This document shows positions 11,845 to 24,108 of a DNA stretch of 64,000 nucleotides, in pieces. Below the pieces are notes generated by a model. The model saw nothing but the letters and a program-made list of their open reading frames with translations. It was not told where the DNA came from and searched no databases. The position numbers and the translations under genes were made by a program. The stretch comes from Hygrocybe punicea (Eukaryota > Basidiomycota > Agaricomycetes > Agaricales > Hygrophoraceae). How positions within the stretch are numbered: the first letter of the stretch is position 1; each line of letters begins with the position of its first letter. The stretch covers positions 310,001-374,000 of the forward strand of contig OY744462.1 in the NCBI GenBank assembly GCA_963556145.1, read 5' to 3'.

Positions 11845-12510
11845 TGGGACTTCATATAGGTGAATGAGAATGGATTGACTGATGGCAGCACCCAAGCCAA
11901 GGCCAAAGGGAGTCTAGAGCTCACTGATAGCTTGTATGAGCTAGTGAGTGCGGAACAAGGGAATGTCTGAGCCAGGGGGTCCTGGAGCTTGCTGTTACTG
12001 TGTAAAGGCCAATGAGAACGTAGTAAGCGTGCCTGAACAGAGATTTGCCTGAGAGCCCACGTGTATTGTATGGGCAAATGAGGACGTGCGTCTGAGCCAA
12101 GAGGGCCTGGAGCTTGCTGGTACTTTGTATGGGTGAACGAGAATGAAGTAAGCATGCCCGAATGAAGATTTGCCTGGAGCCCGCATGTACTTTGTATGGG
12201 CTAATGAGGATGGAACAAGGGAGAGTCTGAGCCAAGAGTGGTACTTTGTATGGGCGAACGAGGACGGAACAAGGGAGCATCTGAGCCAAGAGGGGCCTGG
12301 AGCTTGCTGGTACTTTGTACAGGCAAACAAGAAGGACACCTGAAAGAAGATTTGCCTAGAGGTCACGTGTACTTCATATGGGTGAATGGGGACAGAACGA
12401 GGGAATGAGGGAGTGCCTGAGTAAGATAAAAGCTTGCTTGTACTTTGTACAGGCAAACAATGAGTCTCTAGGAATACTCACTAGTACTTTGTACAGGTGA
12501 GCGATGACAA
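11845..12510. repeat. Degenerate minisatellite (TACTTTGTATGGG units)
   Basis: At least nine imperfect units of about 44-70 bp each contain a TACTTTGTAYRGGYGAAC-type box followed by a GGAACAAGGGAG or GCTTGCTGG box. Boxes fall near 12121, 12188, 12242, 12311, 12370, 12440 and 12484, with weaker ones to the left. The overlapping open frames on the minus strand are products of this periodicity, not genes. Confidence 0.8.
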
Positions 12511-13800
12511 ACAGTAAATACAAAATAATTATATATGTGACACTACAAATTGCCTTTTTTGGATGGTTAACCACGGTTTAGCCATTGCCACAATGGTCCA
12601 GTCTGGCTAATAACCCATATATGGGTTAGCCATTGTTAGCTGTAGCTGAGCCAAGCTGAGCTGGACTGCACCATGGCAACACTACCACGGTCACCATGCA
12701 CATTTGGACAGATGAGAGCATGAACTGGATGACCAGGACTTGGCCAAAATTGCACAAGATCTCAGCAAAAGATACAGGAAAGCTGCAGTTTGATGCACTG
12801 GCGACATGAATGAGGTCCCACAAAGGTTGCTCATGCCATCTGTTCATGATGCAAGTTTATAGCAGGTCCAAGTAAAAGTACATATCATTTAACCTTCCTT
12901 GGTGTTAATTTTGACTCTTTTGTGGCAGCCCGGCCAAGAATGCGATGTTGTATTCAGTCATGTGCAAAGTCATGCACAAAGCAATGGATCTCGAGTACAC
13001 AGCCCGCCCCCTCCACATTCTGTCTGCTTGCTGGTGTGACTCCCTGCCAAGCATGATACATGATCTATGATCACCCGCTTCACCAGACAAGATGGCACAG
13101 AAAACAAAAATAACATGGATCTTTCGATCATTGCAGAAGCTTCATCAGCAAATTCCGGGGTCCTTTTTGAGACCCTTGAGACCCTTTTTCAAGATGCGAA
13201 AGATGCGGAAGATGTCCAAGCTCCCATCCTTTTCTAAGCTAGGTCCCTTTGCTTAGAAAAGGTGTTTCGTCTTGGAAAAGAGTCTCCACCTTGGAAAACT
13301 TGATCTACCTTGAGAAAACCAGGAGAAGGAGGTGAAAAGGACCCTCCTTTTTTCAAGAGGTTGGCCTTTTTCAAGTTGGACTGTCTCACGAAAAAGTTGC
13401 CCATTTTTGAAAAAGTGGCTCAAGTTGTAAAAGTAGTTCCCCCTTTTCAAACCGTCCTATGCTTTTCTGACAATAAAATTTTATTATTTAAAATTGCCCA
13501 TTTGGGCAACAGGAGAACAGAGGGGACGTAAGGGACACAGTTGGTGAGAAAAGAGGCTGGCTCGTGGCATGTGCCAGTGATGGAAAAATCAAAGGGGGGT
13601 AGTAGAAAACTTGTCGGAGGTAGTACTGGATGCAAAAGCAGCAGGTCAGGATGAGGAATGATGTGAAAGAAAGTTGCTGATGGGACAAGAAAGAATAGTG
13701 GTGCAGAAAGACGACACAGAGGTGCAACTCGGAGGGGCATGGATTTCGTGAGGATGTTGCTAAAAGGAAATTAGATATGGTGTAAATGGTTAGGAATAAC
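12511..13800. other. No gene seen; TTTTTCAAG/AAAAGG-rich low-complexity part at 13150-13460
   Basis: I find no recognisable coding region. From 13150 to 13460 short boxes such as CTTGGAAAA, TTTTTCAAG and GAAAAAG recur irregularly in both orientations. They resemble the texture of 25980-26530 but have no clean period. Confidence 0.5.
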
Positions 13801-13806
13801 TCACCA

Positions 13807-16261
13807 TTATTCCATCAGAATGTCGTCGTCACCATCAATGATGTCATCATCTCCATCCTCGGTCACCAACTCTTCGTCACCATCCTCGAGTTCATAGTCA
13901 GATGAGTCCAACAAAGCGCATAAAATCTCAATGGCATCAATCTTCTTCTGCTTGGCATACAGACTCACGCTCTCTAGAATTTTTACCCACTGGCCCTCTT
14001 TGAGCTTCCCAATTAATTTTAGCAGGGATGACACTTTCTTGACAAGGATATCTTTGCCGTCAACTCTTTCCATACGATCGGCCCATGAGGAATATGCTTC
14101 ACACCGTCCTGATGGTATAACAGTGCACGTTTACTCTAATAAAGGGGTGATTGTATAATTGGGTGGATCAGGAAAAGTAGTTACGTGAGCTTACTGCTTG
14201 TAGAGCTAGCACCAGGGCCCCTACAGGTTTATCAGTCAAACGCTGAGCAAGATGGATACTTGAAATGGTGGTGATATGGGTAGAAAGAGTGGCCAACACA
14301 AGGGAAGACTGGAAAATTCCCTGGAAAAAATGTGGAAGGTAAGCATTGGTAGTGTATTGCACGGGTACGGGTAAACCCACAGGTTTTGCCATGGGTACGG
14401 GTATGGGTAGGGTATGGGTATGGATTCCTGGACCTGCCAGCTTTTTTTTAAGCCCTGGATCATCCAAAATGGTCAATACTTGACCGTTTTGGACGATCCA
14501 GGGTTTAAAATGATGGGTACAACCTGTGGGTATTGTATCCATGGGTACAATGGGTGCGGGTATGGGTACAGCCAAAAATACCCGGGGGTTACCCATGCAA
14601 TACACTAAGCATTGGCAGCCGAAACGAGAGGTAGAAATGTCATACAATTGGCACTTTACCATCAGAGACCATTTCGTAGTAGCATGGGCAGCTTCTATCA
14701 TCATCGCCCAACATCCAAGTTATGTAGGTAGCATGGGCTTCGGGTGTGTTCAAGTCTAACTCGATGAACAGCTTTTCAAGCTGGTTCATGGCAGTCGGGG
14801 CAAATTTGTTGCACCATTCTGCCAAGCGATCATCAGCCTCAAAAACATTCAGTCTGAGATCCCTGTAAGAGGCACAAAATATACGTACCAGTTTAGAAAT
14901 GGTCCACAAAAGATCGTCCTTGAGCTGAGAGTTGAAATCGGGGAAACTGGCATACCACGTTTGGCGGCGTTGTTCATCGGTGGGCTGTTCCCATGGCACC
15001 AAGGTGCCCACTAATTCGTGAAGCTGGGGTACAAATCTGTTGTGGAAGCCATCCCGAACCGCTGCCGGTAAATGGTTCATAGTAAAGTCTTCCTTTTTGA
15101 CTTCACCGCTGCGAGCGACACACATAGCTTCCAGTGAGTCATGGCCATCAAGTTGGATCTTGACAAGAGAGCGAATGCCTGGCTGTACCGTGGTCAACAG
15201 AGATGACTCAGACATGAAAGAAAATGACAGCTACTAACCGTCGCTGGTTTCAACATAGTGCTGCCACCATAGTAGCAGACAGGCTTGTTGCTGGCAGCCT
15301 AAGAGAGGGCCAACCTTTCTTGTGTGTCGTCGCCATCACTGTTGCCTCCCAGTGCATTTTCATCATGTTCTGGGGTAGTTATCCTGTCACTGGTTGAGAA
15401 ACGGTTGCTGGTGTTTTCCAGTTAGTACGAAGTCCTCCAATCTTGGCCATACTAGTAGCAGGCTTGCCCTTCTTCTTGAGCGGTGGTCTTGAAACAGCAC
15501 GACATTTAAATGAGAGAGTAAACAACTTGAAGTTAGAATGGCAGTATTTGTGAGATGACATAAAGACTTAGTGCTCACCCATCAACATCACCATCAATGA
15601 TTTTCTGCTTTTGGGTGGACAGCTGATCATCATCAAGGTAGGTAAGAGTGTGCTGAGCATTGACTTCTTTCCTAAACTCCGTCTTCTTGGCTTTGTTTTC
15701 AACCCGCTTCCTCTCCCTCTCAGCTTCAGGATCGTTTGGCTCACCCACTGCTCCCTGCTTTGTTACTGTCCGAGCCTCTGCTGCCTTTGAGGCCACCACT
15801 GGGAAGGTAACCATTTCCTCCGAATCTTCATCAGTATCTGAAATCAATAATGTGATGTGGCACTTGTATAGGGCTTCTGAAAGTCAGTGCGACATACCAT
15901 CCATTGCTGCTGCCAAGTCCAACGCTGCTGCCTTTATCTCGGCCACTCTCTTCACTGCTGCATTCTGGGCAACAAGCCTGGAAGCCTTTATTTTTGTGCT
16001 GATAGGTGGGTGGTCTGCAGTGCTGTTAATTAACCTGTCCTGATCATTCATCTTGTTTTCCTTCCTAGACACGCTCAGGATAGCCGCTGTCCTAGCGTCA
16101 GAGAGTCTCTGCTTTTCTTGTTCTTTCAGTGCAGTGGCGGCCGCAACTTTGGCAGAGGTCCTTTGGGGTTTAGGTTTGTCGGGCGCTCCAGGCATTGAAT
16201 CATGTTCCGGTCTCAGGTTGAGGGTCATTTGAGGAACCACAGTTTTTTTTTTAGGGGGCAT
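13807..16261 (-). CDS. Multi-exon transposon-associated hypothetical protein, basic N-terminus and acidic tail
   Basis: Exons I can place are 15898-16261 (start MPPKKKTVVPQMTLNLRP), 15579-15837, about 15300-15487 (PPLKKKGKPATSMAKIGGLR), 14655-15182 (VGTLVPWEQPTDEQRRQTW), 14195-14320 and 13807 to about 14108 (ERVDGKDILVKKVSSL, then an Asp/Glu-rich end). Introns show GT..AG ends, for example GTATGTCG..TTTCAG between exons 1 and 2. The protein has a Lys-rich start, a charged linker, a helical core and an acidic tail. It belongs to an Agaricomycete family I know only as transposon-associated and uncharacterised; function is unknown. Exon 3 needs a one-base change near 15390 to continue, and the last junction is off by one, so the gene may be slightly broken. 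Intron 4 carries a 258-bp MITE. Confidence 0.6.
14350..14607. mobile_element. 258-bp hAT-type MITE with 8-bp target duplication
   Basis: The ends are TAGTGTATTGCA and TGCAATACACTA, flanked by a perfect 8-bp duplication AGCATTGG (14342-14349 and 14608-14615). TAGTG ends with 8-bp duplications are typical of hAT elements. The interior holds GGGTACGGGTA-type repeats and a strong central hairpin (about 14449-14508, arms around CCCTGGATCATCCAAAA). It sits in an intron of the surrounding gene. Confidence 0.9.
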
Positions 16262-16384
16262 TGAGGAAGTGGGCAGGAAATTGGTAGAATTTTGTACAGC
16301 GTACGTTTCCGTGATGAAGTCTTATATGAATTTTCTGACAGTGGCTTTCAGACCCAGCTATTCTGAAGTCTGATGACTTTGTGC

Positions 16385-16745
16385 TGTCTGCATCTGCCAG
16401 TGACTCATTTCAGACTCCAAGTCCAAGTCTGTGCACCTGGCTTTTTTCAAGACACAACTTCATTCTTACCTTCTAGGTTTGCTGCACTCGGACATGATCC
16501 CTCTGGCTGCACCACTCATGGCACTGCCAACTTATTCACGCTCGGCTCTTCCAACGTCCACCATCTTCAAGTTTGCATCAGACTCGTTTCAGACTCCAAG
16601 TCCGAGTCTCCAAATTCACCACCCACCACCTGGCTTTTTTCAAGACACAACTTCATTCTTATCCACTAGGTTTTCTATGCTTGGACACAATCCATCTGGC
16701 TGCATTGCTCACGCTTGGCTCTTTGTTGCCTTCCATTTGGAGCTC
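16385..16745. repeat. 178-bp direct duplication
   Basis: CAGACTCCAAGTCC occurs at 16412 and again at 16590. Both copies continue with CCTGGCTTTTTTCAAGACAC and CTTCATTCTTA. A third, weaker CAGCTTTTTTCAAGACACCA follows near 16757. The open frame across it is periodic and not recognised. Confidence 0.8.
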
Positions 16746-17232
16746 CATCCTTTGCCCAGCTTTTTTCAAGACACCACCTTATGGTTGCAATATTACAACA
16801 CCTTCAAGTTGTTCTCATCCTTGTGGGTTGACCCCCCCTTTTCCACATTCCCTCCAACTGACGCTCTTGTGCTTGCCCCTGCAGCATCTTCTTTTCTTTT
16901 CTTTCTCATTAGTCACGATAACCACTGCTTAATCGGTCTGGGTTTCACATCCTCTTCCACTTCTGCCCCTCTATCCCTTCTACCACTGGTTGCATGCTGC
17001 ACATATTGGCCTCCGAGAGCTCACATACCAACTCTGACTGTGGTAGTATAGTAGTCATCAAACAGTTAGTATAATATCTATTCAACTCTGTATCTCTCAT
17101 GTCACTTATTTTGAACCATATTTTTTAATTGGATTGTCTTAAAGACTATTGTTGTCAGCTGTGTACAGGCCCATTGCCATTGTCCATCGTGTGCTGTACT
17201 TTATCCCTCCTACTCTGAGTTCTCTTTACACC

Positions 17233-20200
17233 ATGAGCCAATCCTGCAGGGCCTTTCAGCCAGCTATATTTCTGTGCCCGATAAGAGAATGTCGAAAGAT
17301 ATGTAAATCATCAGGAGGACTCACACAACATCTGCGGTCAGCACATCCTACATTCTGGGCTCGCCATCGACATACTCCATCACCTACCCCACCACCACCA
17401 CATCGGCATTCTTCTCCACCCCAGGATGTTCCACAATGATCACCATCACCTGAGCCCAACTTGGAGTCACCTCCTGGGTCACCATCACCTCAATCTAGTC
17501 ATCACTATCCTGCTGCTCAGGCTCTCAATATCAACATGCATCCCATTATTGATGGCACCCCATACAATGTTCAGGGAATGGACCTTCCACCAGGTTCCCC
17601 TCTGCCCCCACGTGAGGAGCATGCCATTGACGATTATTCACCATACAATAGTCAGGCTGAATTTGAGTTTGCTGAATTTATATTTGCTGAGGAGCAAATG
17701 TCAGCTGCAAAGCTTGACAAGCACCTTAATAATTTGGTGGCTCTCTATCCTGATTCCGATCCTCCATTTGCAGATCACAAGGAGATGTATTCAGTCATTG
17801 ATGCAACAAGAGAGGGTGATGTGCCCTGGCAGTCATTTTCTGTCTCATATGATGGTGAACTTCCAGATGATGAGGCTGGTGAAGTCCCTTCATGGATGAC
17901 TGCAAAGTATGATGTTTGGTTTCATGATCCACTTCTTGCCATGGAGCAACAAATTGGAAATCTGGACTTTGCCACAGAAATGGACTTTACACCAAAACAA
18001 GTCTTTGACAAAGGGAACAAGCGTAAATATACAGATCTCATGTCTGGTAACTGGGCATGGCAGCAAGTGGTATGGTCTTTGTTATCTTTGAACAAGGTTG
18101 CTGATATAATGCACCAGGACAAAATTGCTGAAGATGAAGAAACACATGGATCAATGTTTGTTCCTGTGGTTCTTGGCAGTGACAAGACTACAGTCTCTGT
18201 TGCTACAGGCAACAATGAGTATTACCCACTCTATGCATCAATAGGAAATGTCCACAATAATGTGCGCTGTGTCCATCGCAATGCTGTTTCTGTCATTGGA
18301 TTCTTGGCACTGCCAAAGAGTAAGTGACAGTCATTCCAGATTTCTGCTTTAAATTCTAACAGCTAGGTTAGCCTCAAAGGATCACCAAGCTGATCCTGAT
18401 TTTCGGAAGTTCTGGCACCAACTTTTTCATTCTTCTCTGCACCAGATTCTATTGCCATTACGTTCACACATGTCAGTACCAAGGGTGACAAGATGTAGTG
18501 ATGGACACTTTCGACGTGTCATTTATGGCTTGGGTCCATATATTGGAGATTATCCAGAACAGCATCTACTCTTTTGCACTGTCCAGGGGTGGTGCCCACG
18601 GTATGTAAAGTTTGACTTTCAAGTAATGCCTACTTTCTAAACCTGCAACAGTTGCACAGCAATGACTGAGGATCTTGATGGACCAGCTGGGCACCGATTG
18701 CATGAACACACTGATGTTCTCCTGGGGGCTTGCAGTCTAGATGAGCTTTGGAATAATTATGGAATTGTTGGAGGCCTGATTGTAAGCATTGTGCAATTTA
18801 TAACCATCTAAAGCTAATATATTTGTATAGCCATTCACAGTGGGATTCCCACGTGCTGAGATTCATGAACTGTTATCCCTGGATATCCTTCATCAGCTTA
18901 TCAAAGGCACTTTCAAGGACCATCTTGTGGATTGGGTTGTGGAATATATTAAGATTTCTCACCCTCCTCAAGAAGCTAATAAAATATTAGCTGATATTGA
19001 CAGATGGTGACTGCTAATCATGATGTTTATTTAAGAGATTCTAATCCTAAACTAGGATTGCTGCTGCACCACCATTTCCTGGGCTGCGCCACCTTCCAGA
19101 TGGTCACAGGTTTAAGCAATGGACAGGTGATGACTCAAAGGCTTTAATGAAGGTGTGTTCTAAATTTGGATTTTGATGAACAATGCCAGATGATATAAAA
19201 TCAGGTTTTTATTCCTGCCATTGCTGGCCACGTTCCAAGTGAAATGGTCAAAGCCATCAGTGCTTTTACTGAATTTTGCTATCTTGTACGACGTGAAATT
19301 ATCAGTGAGGATACTCTGCGGTCCATTGATGCAACAGTTAATTCCTTTTATAAGTTCTGAGAGATATTTCGGACTGTTGGTGTACAACCAGATGGCTTTT
19401 CTCTTCCTTGTCAACACTCTCTCATTCACTATCGCTGACTTCTTCAAATGTTTGGTGCTCCAAATGGACTTTGCTCATCAATAACTAAATCCAAACATAT
19501 CAAGGCTGTCAAAAAACCTTGGCAGAGATCCAGTCGGAACCATCCTCTAGGACAGATTCTTCTCACAAACCAGCGACTCGACAAACTTGCTGCAGCACGA
19601 GTTGACTTCACAGCTCGTGGGATGATGCAAGGCCATGGTTTTGCATTGCCTCAGCCAGAACTAGCTCTTATTCTTGAGGATGATGAAGACATGGACCAGG
19701 GGGCTGATAAGCATCCAAAATGTCTGGGAGAAGTCAAGCTAGCAAAGACCATAACACTTGGTAGGTATTTTCTTGGTTTAAATTGATAGTTCTCAATATC
19801 TGTACAGCCTGTGATTATCCTAGAGATCCAGTTTGACTTGGAGAACATATTGGGCAGCCAGAGCTTCCAACACTCATTCGGCGCTTCCTCTATGACGAGC
19901 TCAATCCTAATTCAGAGGTTTCAGGTCAGGATATTGATCTGGATCAGTGTCCAAAAATTTCTGGGCATAGCATTTATTCCTATCCTTCCGCTGTTGCAAC
20001 ATTCCATGCTCCAAGTAACTTATCTGGGAGACATGGAATGCATCATGAGAGGATACATGCGGTTACTTCATGGTGACGTGGACCTCCTCGCTATGATTGT
20101 GTTTTTGTTGAAAAGGATCCAGAACAAGAAGGTTTTCAAGGATTGCATGCAGCACGTGTTTTTCTTTTCTTTTCTTTCACCTATCAATCTGTTTCTTATC

Positions 20201-20472
20201 CTTGTGCACTAGTTCATTGGTTTTCACCAGTTGACCACAGACCATGTGAAGATACTGGTTTGTAGATTGTTGAACCTGATATTCTTCATGATGGGACTCC
20301 ACTCAAAGCTGTTATTCATCTAGATTGTATTCTTTGCAGTGCACATCTTATTGGTGTGGCTGGAGAAGATTTTCTTCCTCAAAATTTTTTTTGTCATGAC
20401 TCACTAGATGCATTCCAAGCTTTTTATGTTAACAAGTATGCTGATCATCATTCCAATGAAATTGCATTTTGA
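17233..20472 (+). pseudogene. Degenerate Plavaka-type transposase
   Basis: The start is the ATG at 17233 (MSQSCRAFQPAIFLCPIREC) with a C2H2-like finger CPIRECRKICKSS..HLRSAH. Further segments in order are GDVPWQSFSVSYDG, MSGNWAWQQ, THGSMFVPVVLGSDKTTVSV, NEYYPLYASIGNVHNNV, RVIYGLGPYIGDYPEQ, GFPRAEIHELLSLDILHQLI, FKQWTGDDSKALMK, MFGAPNGLCSSITKSKHIKA, RLDKLAAARVDFTARGM and YVNKYADHHSNEIAF. This is the common Agaricomycete Plavaka transposase (CACTA/EnSpm-like DNA transposons). Introns with GT..AG ends separate the blocks, for example GTAAGCATT..TTGTATAG near 18781-18830. In-frame stops include 17437, 19358, 19436 and a TAG near 20264. The gene cannot make full-length protein. GGCACCAG repeats downstream may be the element end. 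Confidence 0.9.
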
Positions 20473-20599
20473 TTCAGCAACATGAAACAATGAGTGATCT
20501 GAGCACATTGATAAGGTGGATAAACGAACTAACAGCATGTGGCAGAGCATGCACACTACCAGCTCATTGTGTTGTACATGTTACAATGTGCTGGCTGAT

Positions 20600-20835
20600 T
20601 GTGTCAAGCAGGCAAATGCAGGTACCAGCTGTGGCACTGGCACTAGTGATGGCCCTAGCATGGGGGAAAAGTAGCACCAGAAATAGTGCTGGCACCCCTC
20701 CCAGAACAAGTGTGATACTAGCACCAGCACAGTGATGATTCCAGTGCCAAGACTGGCACCAGCACTAGTGCCAGCTCCATGCCAACACAAGTGGTAGCAG
20801 TACCACAGCAGTATACCAGCATCACTGGCAACTAC
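20600..20835. repeat. GGCACCAG/CTGGTGCC-rich repeat array, copy 1
   Basis: Short motifs such as CTGGCACTAGTG, GGCACCAGCACTAGTGCCAG and TAGCACCAG recur many times in both orientations just past the Plavaka gene. A similar array lies at 25560-25860. CACTA-type elements often have dense short subterminal repeats, so this may be the 3' end of the Plavaka element. Confidence 0.6.
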
Positions 20836-21757
20836 AACACACATGATGTCGAGGGTCATCGACCCTCTGAGTCCATATTCTCAATATATCACAAATCTGG
20901 ACGCATCTGATGCTCCCAGCAATTCACATTCAAACCTGATGCAACTGGACATAACCCAACCAACACAGCTTCTCTCATACCAAACCTGCTGGGCTCCTAA
21001 AGCTATGGAACCCCATATACTAGGGATGAATCTCATTGAACACAATTCCTGACTTTGGACTTGCCCATTCACACATATCATCTTCCTTATAGAGATATAG
21101 AAGTATTTTACATCTTTTTCATGGTTATTCATTTTTACCCTCCATTTTTCTTGTCACCATCACCTCACAACCCCTTCCTCATGTCCCCATTTCTACTTCC
21201 CTTTGTATCACCTTGTCAGCCAAGGACTCTTGACCAAAAGTAGATAGACGATTTTTGTACTATAAAAATGGTGCCCAACCACCATATCAAAATAAGAAAT
21301 CCAGTCCCCCCTTTCCCTCACTCAGAGTCCACTTCATAGTACAATCATATCATCATATGACTCATCAGCACTCACTACTCATTCTCCACATTCCTTCTGA
21401 CTTTCTTTCTATACCGCTCATCACCCAACACCTGACCCACCATACCCAACACCATTAGTATCGTCAGCCTACACTGGCTTAGTTAGATTTTCATAGTACT
21501 TGCTTGTCAGCTTTCCCTTTTACTTCCTTCATCATCTTACTGAAGCTATATACTGACTATTCCACTGTCACTTCCACACTGACCCCTTAGGTTCATCATC
21601 ATCTAGAACCACCCAACACTCGCCATTACAACAAGAAGGAGACCACATTTGAGGCCCATCCAGACTATATCAGATGTCTCACTGTGCACCATGCTGTGCG
21701 TATCATGCTCACCAGAAGTGAAGACATGACTATCAAAGCTTAGGATTGAGATAGGCA
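20836..21757. other. No gene seen
   Basis: The stretch is low-CpG and pyrimidine-rich, with no recognised motif. Short open frames at 20843-21458 are not supported by any family resemblance. Confidence 0.5.
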
Positions 21758-21765
21758 GTGGAAGT

Positions 21766-23048
21766 AGTGCTGCTAAAGTTCAGTTCAGAACCGATCCGAA
21801 CCTGGTTCAAACTCCGAACCGAACCAGAAGTTTGGTTCAGTCCAGCACCTTGGGCTGAACTGAACCCCAGGTCCAGTTCGTAGTTCAGGCAACCCCCAGG
21901 TTGTCAAAACGGTTCATGATTGGTTCAGAACTGCCAAACCGATGTCCACAGGTATGGTATTTTTCACTCCAAGCAAAAGTTTTACTCATATGCCGATTTG
22001 GCAAATTTCCAATTTAGTCAGTGAACTTTATTCTCAGCCACCGACAACCACCATTCTGAAAAGCCTTGAACACAAGCATTCAAGGCAAATAGGTAAGTTT
22101 TATTTTCATTATCATTTGTTTCTCATTTACTAATACTTTTGTAGGCACTTCTACCAACCACCAAGTCGGCAGCCACCACCACAACAACAACAATGCACAG
22201 TGTAAGCACCAGCACCATCAGAGGTGGCAGCAGCATTGGCACCACCACCAACACCACCACCATAGTGGCGCATCGCCATCAACGAACCGCCCCCAAATGA
22301 GAGAAAGAGAGCGGCGGGAAAGGTGCACCCAACCCTGCTGCCCATCATAAGTGTATTTATTAATAACAAAGTCAGCTAATAGTACTATCCACACCAGCCC
22401 AACGACACCCTTGCCCATGCCCATGCCCATGCCCATGCCCACACCCACACCCACACCCATGCCCATGCCCACACCAATGCCCGACGCCAATGCCCCCACA
22501 GCAACAGCAACAGCAATGGCAATGGCAATAGCAGTGGCAACAGCAACATGATGGCAGTGACAAGGATGAGGACAAAGGATCACAATGGAGGCGATGGGAG
22601 CAACAGGAGTGATGCACAAACCGACCCCTGCTGCCCTAGGTGTGCGACCACCAGCGCAAGGCGGGACCAGGTCCCCACCCCTGGCAAACACCTCGCAAGC
22701 ATGCAGCCCAGCATCAATTGATGTTGGGGCTATGTTTGCGAGGTTACAGGGAGATCGGTGCCTCACCAGCGCCAGAGGTTAAGATTTTAATGATAAAATA
22801 TTGAGTTTTGTAGTTAGTTAGAACATGTAATAATAAATTGTGAAATTTTACATGTAGAATTCATGATAACAGTAAAATTGAGTCTCCGAACTGTTCATGA
22901 ACCTGGTTCGGGCCCTCAAAAAAATATCTGAACGGTTCAGGGCGGTTCAGGTTCAGTTCACATGAAATCCTGAACTGAACTCCCAGTTCAGTTCAGGGTT
23001 CAGCCAAAATGGGTCTGAACTGGACTGAACTGAACTTTGGTAGCACTA
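21766..23048. mobile_element. GAACC/GGTTC hAT-type non-autonomous element, copy A
   Basis: The ends are TAGTGCTGCTAAAGTTCAG and its inverse CTGAACTTTGGTAGCACTA. They are flanked by a perfect 8-bp duplication AGTGGAAG (21758-21765 and 23049-23056). The first and last 150 bp are packed with GAACCGAACC/GGTTCAGTTC boxes. The interior has an intron-like stretch (GTAAGTTTT..TTTTGTAG, about 22093-22144), then His/Gln-rich and CCCATG-repeat sequence. No transposase is present. Confidence 0.9.
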
Positions 23049-23056
23049 AGTGGAAG

Positions 23057-23434
23057 AACATACAGGTCTGTACAGCCACTCTGTGCAGATACATGAAGGA
23101 CACACTCATTATATTATGAATATTGCTATGAACACCAAGGATCCTATGACTTTTGCATTGGCCTGTCTTGATCGCACAGTGAACTGTGGTCTATCAGTTC
23201 CTCATCAGCTAATTCCACAATGGATGTAGATGAAAAGGGTGTCAACAATGTCCATGTCTACCTAGGTCCAGATAAACCTTACCTTGTGATAACTGGTGAT
23301 GACAAAAATGTCAAGATATAAGACTACCTAGTCAAAGTTGTGTACAAACAATGGAAGACCACACCAACAATGTGTCATCTGCCATATTCCATCTAAATCT
23401 TTCAATTATAATTAGTGACAGCAAGGGTAGTACT
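23057..23434. other. No gene recognised
   Basis: This short low-CpG stretch lies between two copies of the GAACC/GGTTC element. It has no long frame and no motif I can name. Confidence 0.4.
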
Positions 23435-24108
23435 TAGTGTTGCCATAGTTCTGTTTTGAACCAAGCCAAACCTGGTTCAAACCTTTAACTGAACCCTAGG
23501 CCAGGTTCAGTCAAAGTTCAGCCAAGTGCTGAACTGGACCATGGGTTCAGTTCAGGGTTCCAACTTGAAGGCCTTCAGGATTTTCTGAATGGCTCAGGAC
23601 CATGTCAAAACTGTGAACTCATTGTATGTAGATACTTAAATATACTTAATTTTTGTATAGGGAATTGCAGGAACTTAGGTCATGTGATCTTGAACATAGA
23701 TGTGGAACATTGGCTCAACAACAACAACAGCAACACTCACAAGAAAAAGTGGTAAGTAACTAAATAGTTCTCACTTTACTAATAATTTTTTCAGAGAGAA
23801 GCCCCAATGGCCCACTGTGTCCCCACACATAAGGTGGCCACAGCCAACTCACAGGCCCACACCCTCTGTGGTTTCACATTTTAACACAACCGAACTACCT
23901 CACAAAGAGCAGCACCATATCCATTCATATGTGCCTGCAATTCATAAGGAGAATGGAGATGAACCCACCTCAGTTGGTATCAGACCATGTCTGAACCCAG
24001 ACTGAATGTGGAGAAATGATTCAAGGCCATTTGGGTCTGGGTTTGGCTCTGTGCCAAACCAGACCTGAAGTTCAGTTCAGGGTTCCACCAAAAATGGTTG
24101 GAACTGAA
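23435..24108. mobile_element. GAACC/GGTTC hAT-type element, truncated copy B
   Basis: It starts TAGTGTTGCCATAGTTCTG with the same GAACC/GGTTC boxes. It contains GAACTTAGGTCATGTGATCT followed by an intron-like GTAAGTAAC..TTTTTCAG, matching the interior of copy C at 44461-45908. The right side still has the GTTCAGTTCAGGGTTC block but lacks the terminal repeat, so it is truncated. Confidence 0.75.

Noticed and set aside
11841..12574. Overlapping minus-strand ORFs of 104-153 aa
   Set aside because: They follow the period of the minisatellite and repeat the same peptide motif.
14385..14430. Telomere-like GGGTATGGGTA repeats
   Set aside because: They lie inside a 258-bp MITE with clear ends and duplication, in both orientations, so they are not a chromosome end.
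22218..22766. Long minus-strand ORF rich in Gly/Met/Val
   Set aside because: It is made by CCCATGCCCATG and CAACAG repeats inside the GAACC/GGTTC element, with no family features.
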